Origin: Actinomycetes bacterium
GTDB lineage: Bacteria; Actinomycetota; Actinomycetes; Prado026
DNA: 5,076 nucleotides
Reading direction: 5' to 3'
Assembly (NCBI GenBank): GCA_025455945.1
Contig: JALOLN010000169.1
Coordinates: forward strand, 1 to 5,076
The translations under genes were made by a program, and so were the position numbers. Positions 1-5,076 of the stretch are shown piece by piece (within the stretch, counting starts at the first letter, position 1; each line of letters opens with the position of its first letter). A model generated the notes under the pieces. It saw only the letters and a list, made by a program, of their open reading frames with translations. It had not been told where the DNA came from and searched no databases.

Positions 1-294
1 CCCGCCGCTGGTGACGACCCCCGCGCTGGCGGGCCCGCCGCCGAGCAACCCGAGGCCGAACCCGACCAGGTCGTTCTCCAGCTCGGCCACGCTCGGGAAC
101 ACCGTGGGGTCGAGCATGTTGACCCCGGCGTACATCTGCAGCGCCTGTCCGGCGACGTCGGCGAGCCCGTCGACGCCGGAGTCGTACACGTAGGCCAGCA
201 CCCGGCCGCCGTGGATCGGCGGGTCGCCGACGCGCATCGCCGCGAGCCGCTCCAGCACCTCGGCCGCGGGCAGCGGCGCGGCGGGCAGAGTCAT
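1..294 (-). CDS. PLP-dependent lyase/decarboxylase, sphingosine-1-phosphate lyase-like (N-terminal part)
   Basis: Only the first 98 codons are present; the gene runs off the window at position 1. Visible are a segment at residues 29-56 that resembles the region before the active site in SGPL1-type enzymes, a DPTVFPS motif at 62-68 (compare HPDIFPG in human S1P lyase), and GGPASAGVVTSGG at 86-98 (compare GGPDSCGCVTSGG). The last motif belongs to the PLP-phosphate-binding region of group II decarboxylase-fold enzymes. The Schiff-base lysine lies beyond the window. There is no N-terminal membrane anchor, unlike eukaryotic S1P lyase and like the soluble bacterial forms, so it is probably cytoplasmic. 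The ATG overlaps the transporter stop as ATGA, and an AGGAGG sits 7 nt upstream, so the start is well supported and the two genes should be translationally coupled. It could instead be an amino-acid decarboxylase of the same fold. The family call is fairly secure; the substrate is unknown. Confidence 0.77.
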   Translation of the reverse strand, partial: MTLPAAPLPAAEVLERLAAMRVGDPPIHGGRVLAYVYDSGVDGLADVAGQALQMYAGVNMLDPTVFPSVAELENDLVGFGLGLLGGGPASAGVVTSGG

Positions 295-1649
295 CGGGGT
301 GCCTCCTGGGTCTCGGTGAGGTCCGCCAGCTTCTCGGCGGTGAGGTCGTAGCGGCGCAGCAGCGGCAGGCTGGCGGCGATGAGCACGCTGGGCAGCACGG
401 TGAAGGCGAGGATCACCCCGGTCACCGCCGAGTCGGGTTGCGCCACCTGCTCGTCGGCGGTGCTGGACACGAAGCCCATGACGGCCAGCAGCAGCAGGAC
501 GAGGGCCGGGCCGAGCGCGAACCCTGTCGTCTCCCCCGCCGTCCAGATGCCGGTGTAGGCGCCCGCGCTGCGCTTGCCGCTGACCGCCGTCGCCGCGGAC
601 ACCGTGTCGGGGAGCATCGACAGCGGGAACATCTGCATGCCGGCGTACCCGATCCCGCACATCGCGACGAGGACGAACACCGCCGCACCCGTCACCTCGG
701 CGAGGCTGACGACGAGCAGTAGCACCGTGCCGGCCAGGAAGAGCAGCGAGGCGGCGAGGAACCCGGTCCTCTTGCCGGCCCGGATGCCGATCCGCGCCCA
801 CATCGGCATGACGAGCAGCGAGGGCCCCACGAGCGCCAGGAACAGCGGGGTGACGGCCTTCTCGTCGTCCAGCACGTAGGTCGCGTAGTACTGGCCGGCG
901 GCCAGCATCGACGCGGTCGCCAGGGCCTGCACGAAGAACGTCGCGAGCAGGACGACGAACGCGCGGTTGCCCCGCACCAGCGTGAGCTGGGTGCGCAGCG
1001 ACGGCTCGTCCTCGGCCCGGTGCAGGATGCGCGCGCGCCGCATCATCCACCAGCAGCCGAGCATCCCGGCGGCGATGAGCGCGCCCATCACCACGGCCAT
1101 CAGCGTGTAGCCGCCGTACCCGCCGCCGAACGCGTCGCGCAGCGCCGGCGCCCCCGCCCCGAACAGCAGGATGCCGAGGGCCAGGAACGCCACCCGCCAC
1201 GACATCAGCCGGGTGCGCTCGTCGTACCCGTCGGTGATCTCCGCCGGCATGGCGATGTAGGGGATCTGGAACACCGAGAAGGCGGTGGCCCCGAGCACGT
1301 AGGCGACGAGGACCCACAGCGCCGCCAGCGTGGTCGGCGTCCCCGCCGGGACCCCGAAGATCGCGACGAAGCACAGCGGCAGGGTCAGGCCGCCCGCCAG
1401 CAGGAAGGGACGGCGGCTGCCCCGCCGCTGGACCGAGCGGTCGGAGGCGTGCCCGAGGAACGGGTCGATGACGACGTCCCAGGCCTTGGGCACGAACACG
1501 GCGAGCGCGGCCAAGCCGGCGGCCACACCGAGGACGTCGGTCAGGTAGTAGGCGAGCAGCAGGCCGGGCACCGTGGCGTACCCGGCGGTGCCGACAGAGC
1601 CGATCGCGTATCCGAGGTACGTCCCCTTGTCGAGCCGCGCGGTGGCCAC
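291..1649 (-). CDS. GPH/MFS_2-family cation symporter-like transporter
   Basis: A 452-residue integral membrane protein with about 12 hydrophobic segments (roughly 13-35, 40-58, 82-100, 107-128, 151-169, 181-201, 229-252, 267-285, 296-315, 320-341, 375-395, 409-430). The family signature is in the first half: YYLTDVLG at 34-41, WDVVIDP at 57-63 and RRGSRRP at 75-81, which parallel MelB (YYYTDVVG, WDAINDP and its following basic loop). D58 and D62 align with the MelB cation-site aspartates D55 and D59, so sodium or proton coupling is plausible. In my ungapped alignment the MelB residues D19, D124 and K377 become A22, Q128 and E373, so melibiose-type sugar transport is unlikely. The GTG start lies 9 nt after the nusB TAG in the same frame and lacks an SD, which suggests reinitiation by ribosomes leaving nusB. 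The stop overlaps the next start (ATGA). Family confident; substrate unknown. Confidence 0.85.
   Translation of the reverse strand: MATARLDKGTYLGYAIGSVGTAGYATVPGLLLAYYLTDVLGVAAGLAALAVFVPKAWDVVIDPFLGHASDRSVQRRGSRRPFLLAGGLTLPLCFVAIFGVPAGTPTTLAALWVLVAYVLGATAFSVFQIPYIAMPAEITDGYDERTRLMSWRVAFLALGILLFGAGAPALRDAFGGGYGGYTLMAVVMGALIAAGMLGCWWMMRRARILHRAEDEPSLRTQLTLVRGNRAFVVLLATFFVQALATASMLAAGQYYATYVLDDEKAVTPLFLALVGPSLLVMPMWARIGIRAGKRTGFLAASLLFLAGTVLLLVVSLAEVTGAAVFVLVAMCGIGYAGMQMFPLSMLPDTVSAATAVSGKRSAGAYTGIWTAGETTGFALGPALVLLLLAVMGFVSSTADEQVAQPDSAVTGVILAFTVLPSVLIAASLPLLRRYDLTAEKLADLTETQEAPR
302..307 (-). promoter_or_regulatory. Shine-Dalgarno of the S1P-lyase-like gene
   Basis: AGGAGG on the minus strand, 7 nt before the ATG at 294. 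It lies within the last codons of the transporter gene, so ribosomes finishing that gene end directly at this site. It fixes the start of the downstream gene. Confidence 0.8.
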
Positions 1650-1658
1650 GCGCGGAGG

Positions 1659-2078
1659 CTACTGCGCGGCGTCGCGCGCCGCGGCGGCCTCGTCGAGAAT
1701 CCGCGCCAGGACACCGTTGACCAGCGCCGGGGACTCCTCCGTCGACAGCTGCTTGGCCAGCTCGACCGCCTCGTCGATGGCCACCGCGGGCGGGACGTCG
1801 GGGGCGTGGCGCAGCTCGAAGACCGCCAGCCGGAGCACCGCCCGGTCGACCGCCGGCATCCGGGCGACGTCCCAGCCGACGAGGTGGGCGCGGATCAGCC
1901 CGTCGATCTCGTCCTGGTGGGCGACGACGCCCTCGACGAGGGCCACCGTGTGCTCGCGGACCGGCGGGTCGGCGGCGGCGACCCGCAGGGCCAGGACGTC
2001 GAGCGCGGGGACACCGCGCTGGTCGGCCTCGAAGAGGACGTCGAGGGCGCGCTTGCGGGCCTTGCTGCGGGCCCCCAC
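1659..2078 (-). CDS. nusB: Transcription antitermination factor NusB
   Basis: 139 residues, the usual length for NusB. This small all-helical RNA-binding protein pairs with NusE (ribosomal protein S10) on boxA of nascent rRNA leaders, promoting antitermination and rRNA processing in the cytoplasm. Family marks are the basic N-terminus with SKARKRALDVLFEADQ at 5-20, the central helix MPAVDRAVLRLAVFEL at 74-89, AVAIDEAVELAKQLSTEES at 98-116, and the C-terminal motif LVNGVLARILDE at 119-130. The GTG start is separated from the efp TGA by a single base. No purine-rich SD precedes it; the minus strand there reads CACCTCC, the opposite of an SD, so translation probably depends on termination-reinitiation from efp. 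The efp-nusB neighbourhood is conserved in actinobacteria. The protein ends with an Ala-rich tail (131-139) and a TAG stop. Confidence 0.96.
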   Translation of the reverse strand: MGARSKARKRALDVLFEADQRGVPALDVLALRVAAADPPVREHTVALVEGVVAHQDEIDGLIRAHLVGWDVARMPAVDRAVLRLAVFELRHAPDVPPAVAIDEAVELAKQLSTEESPALVNGVLARILDEAAAARDAAQ

Positions 2079-2079
2079 G

Positions 2080-2643
2080 TCAGGAGGTGACGCGACCGAG
2101 GTACGACCCGTCCCGGGTGTCGACCTTCACCCGCTCCCCGGTGGTGATGAACAGCGGCACCGCGATCTCGTAGCCGGTCTCGATGGTGGCGGGCTTGGTC
2201 CCCCCGGTGGAGCGGTCGCCCTGCAGGCCAGGCTCGGTGTAGGTGATCGTCATCTCCACAGACGCCGGCAGCTCGACGTACAGCGGGGTGCCCTCGTGCA
2301 GGGCGACGACCGCGTCCTGGTTCTCGAGCATGAAGTGGGCGGCGTCGCCGACGGTCTCCGCGGGCACGTGGATCTGGTCGTAGGTCTGGGTGTCCATGAA
2401 GACGTAGTCGGTGCCCTCCTTGTACAGGTACTGCATCGACCGCTTGTCCACGGTCGCCGTGTCGACCTTCACCCCGGCGTTGAACGTCTTGTCGACGACC
2501 TTGCCCGTGAGGACGTGCTTGAGCTTGGTGCGGACGAAGGCCGGTCCCTTGCCCGGCTTGACGTGCTGGAACTCCACGACCGACCACAGCTGTCCGTCGA
2601 GGTTGAGCACGATGCCGTTCTTGAGGTCGTTCGTCGTCGCCAC
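2080..2643 (-). CDS. efp: Translation elongation factor P, actinobacterial PGKGP subtype
   Basis: 187 residues, full length. EF-P binds between the ribosomal P and E sites and rescues ribosomes stalled on consecutive prolines. The N-terminal KOW-like domain (about 1-63) carries the loop VKPGKGPAF at 28-36, with K32 at the tip facing the peptidyl-tRNA. The two OB domains follow, with family motifs VGDAAHFMLENQ (97-108), DRSTGGTKPATIETG (143-157) and the C-terminal RVKVDTRDGSYLGRV. The palindromic PGKGP loop is the form reported in actinobacteria, where the lysine works without the beta-lysyl, rhamnosyl or aminopentanol modification used elsewhere; I see no modification gene in the window. The GTG start is supported by an AGGAG 8 nt upstream and by alignment to known EF-P N-termini. 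The pepQ-efp gap is 43 nt, consistent with cotranscription. Confidence 0.97.
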   Translation of the reverse strand: MATTNDLKNGIVLNLDGQLWSVVEFQHVKPGKGPAFVRTKLKHVLTGKVVDKTFNAGVKVDTATVDKRSMQYLYKEGTDYVFMDTQTYDQIHVPAETVGDAAHFMLENQDAVVALHEGTPLYVELPASVEMTITYTEPGLQGDRSTGGTKPATIETGYEIAVPLFITTGERVKVDTRDGSYLGRVTS

Positions 2644-2651
2644 GGGCTCGT

Positions 2652-2656
2652 CTCCT
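2652..2656 (-). promoter_or_regulatory. Shine-Dalgarno of efp
   Basis: AGGAG on the minus strand, 8 nt before the GTG at 2643. It decides the GTG start and shows that efp is translated independently, unlike nusB and the transporter downstream, which have no SD. Confidence 0.8.
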
Positions 2657-2686
2657 GCGTCGGTCCTGCGTGTCGGCCCGCCCCGG

Positions 2687-3769
2687 TCAGCCCAGGGTGA
2701 GCAGCTCCTTGGTCGTGAGGGTCAGCAGCTCGGGCCCGTCGTCACGCACCACGAGGGTGTCCTCGATCCGGACGCCCCCGCGGCCCGGGAGGTAGACCCC
2801 GGGCTCGACGGTGACCGGCGTGCCGGCGGCCAGGATACCCGTCGCCTCGTACCCCAGCAGCGGCGCCTCGTGGATCTCCAGCCCCACGCCGTGCCCCAGC
2901 CCGTGCGAGAAGTGCTCGCCGAACCCGGCGTCGTGGATCACGGTGCGCGCCGCGGCGTCGACGTCCCGGACGTCGGCGCCCGGGACGAGCGCCTCACGGC
3001 CGGCGCGCTGAGCGGCGCGGACCAGCACGTAGAGGTCCTCCTGCCAGGCCTCGACGTGCTTGCCCACGACGACGGTCCGGGTCATGTCGGCGTGGTAGCC
3101 GCGGTGCCGGGCCCCGAAGTCCAGCTTCAGGAAGTCGCCCCGCTCGAGCGGCCGGTCGGTCGGTCCGTGGTGGGGCACGGCGCTGTTCGGACCGGCGGCG
3201 ACGATGGTGTCGAAGGCGGGCGCGTCCGCGCCGTGGTCGCGCATGAGCTCCTCGAGCCGCCGCGCAACCTCACGTTCGGTCTGCCCGGGACGCACGGTGG
3301 GCAGCAGATCGGCCAGGGCACGGTCGCCCATGGCGCACGCCTCGCGGAGCAGCGCGATCTCACCGGGGTCCTTGACCTGCCGCAGGTCCTCGACGGCGTG
3401 CCCGAGCGCGACCAGCTCGACGGGCTCCGCCGCCGCACGCAGCGACTCGAGGCCCTCCACCGTCACATCGTGGGCCTCGAACGCGACCCGGCGCGCACCG
3501 CGGGCCACCGCTCGGGCGAGCAGCGCCGGCCCGCACCGCCGGTCGATCACCCGCTCGACGTCGGGGGCCTCAGCAGCCGACTGCAGGACGTACCGGCCGT
3601 CGGTGGCCAGCACCGCGTCGTCCGCGGTGAGCAGCAGCGCGGCGTTGCTGCCGGTGAACCCGGTGAGGTAGCGGACGTTGACCAGCCGGGTCACCAGGAC
3701 GGCATCGGCGTCCAGCGCAGCGAGGCGGTCGCGCAGGCGGTGGCGTCGACCGGCCTCGGTGTCGGGCAT
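2687..3769 (-). CDS. pepQ: M24-family Xaa-Pro peptidase (PepQ-like)
   Basis: 360 residues from the chosen ATG. It should hydrolyse peptides containing Xaa-Pro bonds in the cytoplasm with a dinuclear metal centre. The N-terminal creatinase-like domain (about 1-130) contains VNVRYLTGFTGSN at 30-42 and a TDGRY motif at 56-60. The C-terminal pita-bread domain carries the five M24 ligands: D217 (LDFGA), D228 (ADMTR), H293 (GLGHGVG), E322 (VEPGVY) and E336 (RIEDT). H289 and H300 sit at the usual accessory positions, and VPHH (198-201) matches the substrate-side histidine region. Nothing essential is missing. The frame stays open for 14 more codons to an ATG at 3811, but that extension is encoded by the palindrome and does not resemble family N-termini, so I start at 3769. 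There is no SD; a leaderless transcript is possible. PepP versus PepQ specificity cannot be settled from sequence; the symbol rests on synteny with mycobacterial pepQ-efp-nusB. Confidence 0.9.
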   Translation of the reverse strand: MPDTEAGRRHRLRDRLAALDADAVLVTRLVNVRYLTGFTGSNAALLLTADDAVLATDGRYVLQSAAEAPDVERVIDRRCGPALLARAVARGARRVAFEAHDVTVEGLESLRAAAEPVELVALGHAVEDLRQVKDPGEIALLREACAMGDRALADLLPTVRPGQTEREVARRLEELMRDHGADAPAFDTIVAAGPNSAVPHHGPTDRPLERGDFLKLDFGARHRGYHADMTRTVVVGKHVEAWQEDLYVLVRAAQRAGREALVPGADVRDVDAAARTVIHDAGFGEHFSHGLGHGVGLEIHEAPLLGYEATGILAAGTPVTVEPGVYLPGRGGVRIEDTLVVRDDGPELLTLTTKELLTLG

Positions 3770-3776
3770 GGCGCGG

Positions 3777-3782
3777 AGCCTA
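3777..3782 (-). promoter_or_regulatory. Possible -10 element for a leaderless pepQ transcript
   Basis: TAGGCT on the minus strand fits the actinobacterial TAnnnT -10 pattern and ends 7 nt before the pepQ ATG, which would place the transcription start at or next to the A of the start codon. No SD precedes pepQ, which fits a leaderless message. No convincing -35 hexamer is visible, and such hexamers occur by chance, so this is tentative. Confidence 0.28.
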
Positions 3783-3790
3783 CGCCCGGA

Positions 3791-3865
3791 TGAAGGGCGC
3801 CCCACCTCCATCTATTGGCATCAAGGGGCCCTTGTGGCGAGTAGATGGGCGTGGCGTGGCCTTCA
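3791..3865. repeat. 75-nt imperfect palindrome filling most of the aroQ-pepQ gap
   Basis: The two 37-nt arms (3791-3827 and 3829-3865) are symmetric about base 3828 without gaps: 28 of 37 positions are complementary. Perfect blocks are TGAAGG/CCTTCA (3791-3796 with 3860-3865), CCAC/GTGG (3802-3805 with 3851-3854), CCATCTA/TAGATGG (3808-3814 with 3842-3848) and CAAGGG/CCCTTG (3822-3827 with 3829-3834). Three further positions are G-T pairs when read as plus-strand RNA; these become C-A mismatches in the minus-strand transcript. The outer right arm contains the aroQ stop codon. It could be a transcription-attenuating or mRNA-stabilising hairpin after aroQ, or one copy of a dispersed REP/MITE-like palindrome. 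No T-tract follows on the minus strand, so it is not a standard intrinsic terminator. Confidence 0.8.
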
Positions 3866-4303
3866 CCTGTGGGCCGTCAGGGCGGCGATGGCACGCAGGG
3901 CGAGGGCGTAGGACTCCAGGCCGAAGCCGGCGACCGTCCCCGTCGCGACCCCGGCCACTACCGAGGTGTGCCGGAACTCCTCGCGGGCGGCGGGGTTGGT
4001 GAGGTGCACCTCGACCAAGGGGGCACGCAGCTGGGCGCACGCGTCGCGCAGCGCGTACGAGTAGTGCGTGAACGCCGCCGGGTTGAGCACCACCGGCACG
4101 GCGCCGTCGGCGGCCTCGTGCAGCCAGTGCACCAGCTCGGTCTCGTCGTCGGTCTGGCGGACGTCGACGTCCAGGCCGAGCTCCCCCCCGACCTTCCGGC
4201 AGCGGGCCGTCAGCTCGGCGTAGTCGGCCGTCCCGTACACGTCCGGCTCGCGGCTGCCGAGCCGCGCCAGGTTGGGACCGTTGAGCACCAGCACCCGGGT
4301 CAC
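3863..4303 (-). CDS. aroQ: Type II 3-dehydroquinate dehydratase
   Basis: 146 residues, the normal length for the dodecameric type II enzyme (called aroD in mycobacteria). It converts 3-dehydroquinate to 3-dehydroshikimate, the third step of the shikimate pathway, in the cytoplasm. Visible features are the N-terminal VLVLNGPNL strand (4-12), the catalytic lid with R18 and Y23 in GSREPDVYG (16-24), N11, the substrate-binding LNPAAFTHYSYALRD (73-87) with N74 and catalytic H80, VEVHLTN (97-103) with E98 and H100, then R107 and R111. All expected active-site residues are present. The GTG start forms a 4-nt GTGA overlap with the aroB stop and has an AGGAGG 7 nt upstream, so the start is secure and translation is coupled to aroB, the preceding step of the pathway. 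The stop codon lies inside the arm of the 75-nt palindrome. Confidence 0.97.
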   Translation of the reverse strand: MTRVLVLNGPNLARLGSREPDVYGTADYAELTARCRKVGGELGLDVDVRQTDDETELVHWLHEAADGAVPVVLNPAAFTHYSYALRDACAQLRAPLVEVHLTNPAAREEFRHTSVVAGVATGTVAGFGLESYALALRAIAALTAHR

Positions 4304-5076
4304 CCGGCCACCTCCTCGTACGCCGCCACCAGCAGCTGTGGGTCCGGGCCCTCCAGCAGCGCCGGCCGCCCAATCGCCTCCAGCACCACGAAGCGCAGCC
4401 GGTCGCCGCGCGCCTTCTTGTCGACCCGCATCGCCTCGAGCAGCGACGGCCACCGGTCCCCGCGGTACGTCGTCGGCAGGCCCACCCCGCCCAGGACGGC
4501 GCGGTGCCGGGCCGCCGTGGCCTCGTCCAGCCGGCCGGCCAACCGGCCCAGCTCGGCGGCGAACACCATGCCGACGGAGACCGCGGCGCCGTGCCGCCAG
4601 CGGTAGCCCTCGACCTTCTCGATGGCGTGGCCCAGGGTGTGCCCGTAGTTGAGGACCTCCCGGCCACCCGCCTCCCGCAGGTCCCCGGTCACCACCGCGG
4701 CCTTCACCCGTACCGCCCGCTCGACCAGCTCGCGGGTGTGCGGCCCGGCCGGCGTGCCGGCCCCCTCGGGGTCGCCCTCCACAAGGTCGAGGATCACCGG
4801 GTCCGCGATGAACCCGGCCTTGACGACCTCCGCCAGCCCGCTGACGTAGTCGTGCCGCGGCAGCGTCTCCAGGGCGGACAGGTCGCACAGCACCCCCGCC
4901 GGGGGGTGGAAGGCCCCGACGAGGTTCTTGCCCTCGGCGATGTCGATCGCCGTCTTGCCCCCGACGGCGGCGTCGACCATGCCCAGCAGGGTCGTCGGCA
5001 CGTGCACGACCCGGACGCCGCGCAGCCAGGTCGCGGCCACGAACCCGGCGAGGTCGGTCGTCGCCCCGCCGCCGAC
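4300..5076 (-). CDS. aroB: 3-dehydroquinate synthase (C-terminal 258 residues)
   Basis: The gene enters from beyond the right edge in frame; about 100 N-terminal residues, including the start, are outside. The enzyme turns DAHP into 3-dehydroquinate, the second step of the shikimate pathway, using NAD+ and a divalent metal. Counting the first visible residue as 1: VGGGATTDLAGF (1-12) is the glycine-rich NAD-binding segment. PTTLLGMVDAAVGGKTAID (27-45) and GKNLVGAFHPP (49-59) are family signatures. The metal ligands are E83 in GLAEVVK, H146 in NYGHTLGHA and H162 in RHGAAVSVGM. DKKARGDRLRFVVL (219-232) is the conserved C-terminal lysine motif. The HGAAV form, rather than HGEAV, is usual in actinobacteria as I recall. 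No catalytic residue in the visible part is missing. It ends in TGA, overlapping the aroQ GTG. Upstream neighbours such as aroC or aroK are likely but not visible. Confidence 0.97.
   Translation of the reverse strand, partial: VGGGATTDLAGFVAATWLRGVRVVHVPTTLLGMVDAAVGGKTAIDIAEGKNLVGAFHPPAGVLCDLSALETLPRHDYVSGLAEVVKAGFIADPVILDLVEGDPEGAGTPAGPHTRELVERAVRVKAAVVTGDLREAGGREVLNYGHTLGHAIEKVEGYRWRHGAAVSVGMVFAAELGRLAGRLDEATAARHRAVLGGVGLPTTYRGDRWPSLLEAMRVDKKARGDRLRFVVLEAIGRPALLEGPDPQLLVAAYEEVAG
4311..4316 (-). promoter_or_regulatory. Shine-Dalgarno of aroQ inside the end of aroB
   Basis: AGGAGG on the minus strand, 7 nt before the GTG at 4303. It overlaps the final aroB codons (YEEVAG) and fixes the GTG start of aroQ. 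Confidence 0.8.

Noticed and set aside
1020..2090. 356-codon plus-strand open frame
   Set aside because: Antisense to nusB and the transporter, dominated by Arg, His, Pro and Gly with no recognisable domain. Long antisense frames are expected at this G+C content, and both minus-strand genes are clear family members.
2082..2090. Perfect plus-strand Shine-Dalgarno AGGAGGTGA
   Set aside because: No plus-strand start codon follows at suitable spacing and no plausible plus-strand protein begins there; the bases encode the end of EF-P on the other strand.
2644..2686. Promoter or terminator between pepQ and efp
   Set aside because: The 43-nt gap is G+C-rich, holds the efp SD, and shows no hairpin with a T-tract and no convincing -10/-35 pair.
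2411..3793. 460-codon plus-strand open frame
   Set aside because: It spans antisense to pepQ and part of efp, has low-complexity composition and no family motifs, while the opposite strand carries complete catalytic motifs.
3791..3865. Standard rho-independent terminator for aroQ
   Set aside because: The hairpin is large enough, but no T-rich tract follows it on the minus strand, so I annotate it as a palindrome of unknown role instead.
3780..4667. 295-codon minus-strand frame overlapping aroB and aroQ
   Set aside because: It is the wrong frame of two conserved enzymes, with an Arg/Gly/Ala-rich translation lacking any motif.
4304..4888. In-frame upstream extension of aroQ to an ATG at 4888
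   Set aside because: The extra residues are a frame-shifted reading of aroB. AroQ proteins begin just before the LNGPN motif, and the GTG at 4303 has an SD at the right spacing.

Overview
The window is a tightly packed, very high G+C stretch from an actinobacterium. All the genes I can support lie on the minus strand, so transcription runs from high to low coordinates. In that direction the order is aroB (5' part beyond the window edge), aroQ, pepQ-like M24 peptidase, efp, nusB, a GPH/MFS_2-type transporter, and the first 98 codons of a PLP-dependent enzyme resembling sphingosine-1-phosphate lyase. The aroB-aroQ-pepQ-efp-nusB order is a classic actinobacterial housekeeping block; from memory it matches the mycobacterial aroB-aroD-pepQ-efp-nusB region. 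The EF-P carries the PGKGP loop typical of the actinobacterial EF-P subfamily. I cannot fix the genus; a Geodermatophilaceae- or Pseudonocardiales-like organism is only a guess.

Layout: 4300-5076 aroB (C-terminal 258 residues) overlaps 3863-4303 aroQ by a GTGA junction, with a strong Shine-Dalgarno (SD) inside the end of aroB. The 93-nt aroQ-pepQ gap (3770-3862) is largely filled by a 75-nt imperfect palindrome, exactly symmetric about base 3828, whose outer arm includes the aroQ stop codon. pepQ (2687-3769) most likely starts at the ATG at 3769 and may be leaderless, with a TAnnnT hexamer 7 nt upstream. A 43-nt gap holding a clear SD leads to efp (2080-2643, GTG start). nusB (1659-2078, GTG start) follows 1 nt after the efp stop with no SD. 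The transporter (291-1649, GTG start) follows 9 nt after the nusB stop, in the same reading frame and again with no SD. The last gene (1-294) starts in an ATGA overlap with the transporter and has a strong SD.

How the genes fit: aroB and aroQ are consecutive shikimate-pathway steps. The M24 peptidase, EF-P and NusB serve proline-peptide turnover, polyproline translation and rRNA antitermination. The two downstream genes are the accessory part: a cation-coupled symporter-like carrier whose cation-site aspartates are kept but whose MelB sugar-site residues are replaced, translationally coupled to an S1P-lyase-like carbon-carbon lyase or decarboxylase. An uptake-and-cleavage pair is a reasonable inference, but no substrate is shown.

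Most of the window is ordinary. The points worth a second look are the 75-nt palindrome, the transporter/lyase pair, and the same-frame nusB/transporter junction. I saw no RNA genes, CRISPR arrays, insertion sequences or credible plus-strand genes.
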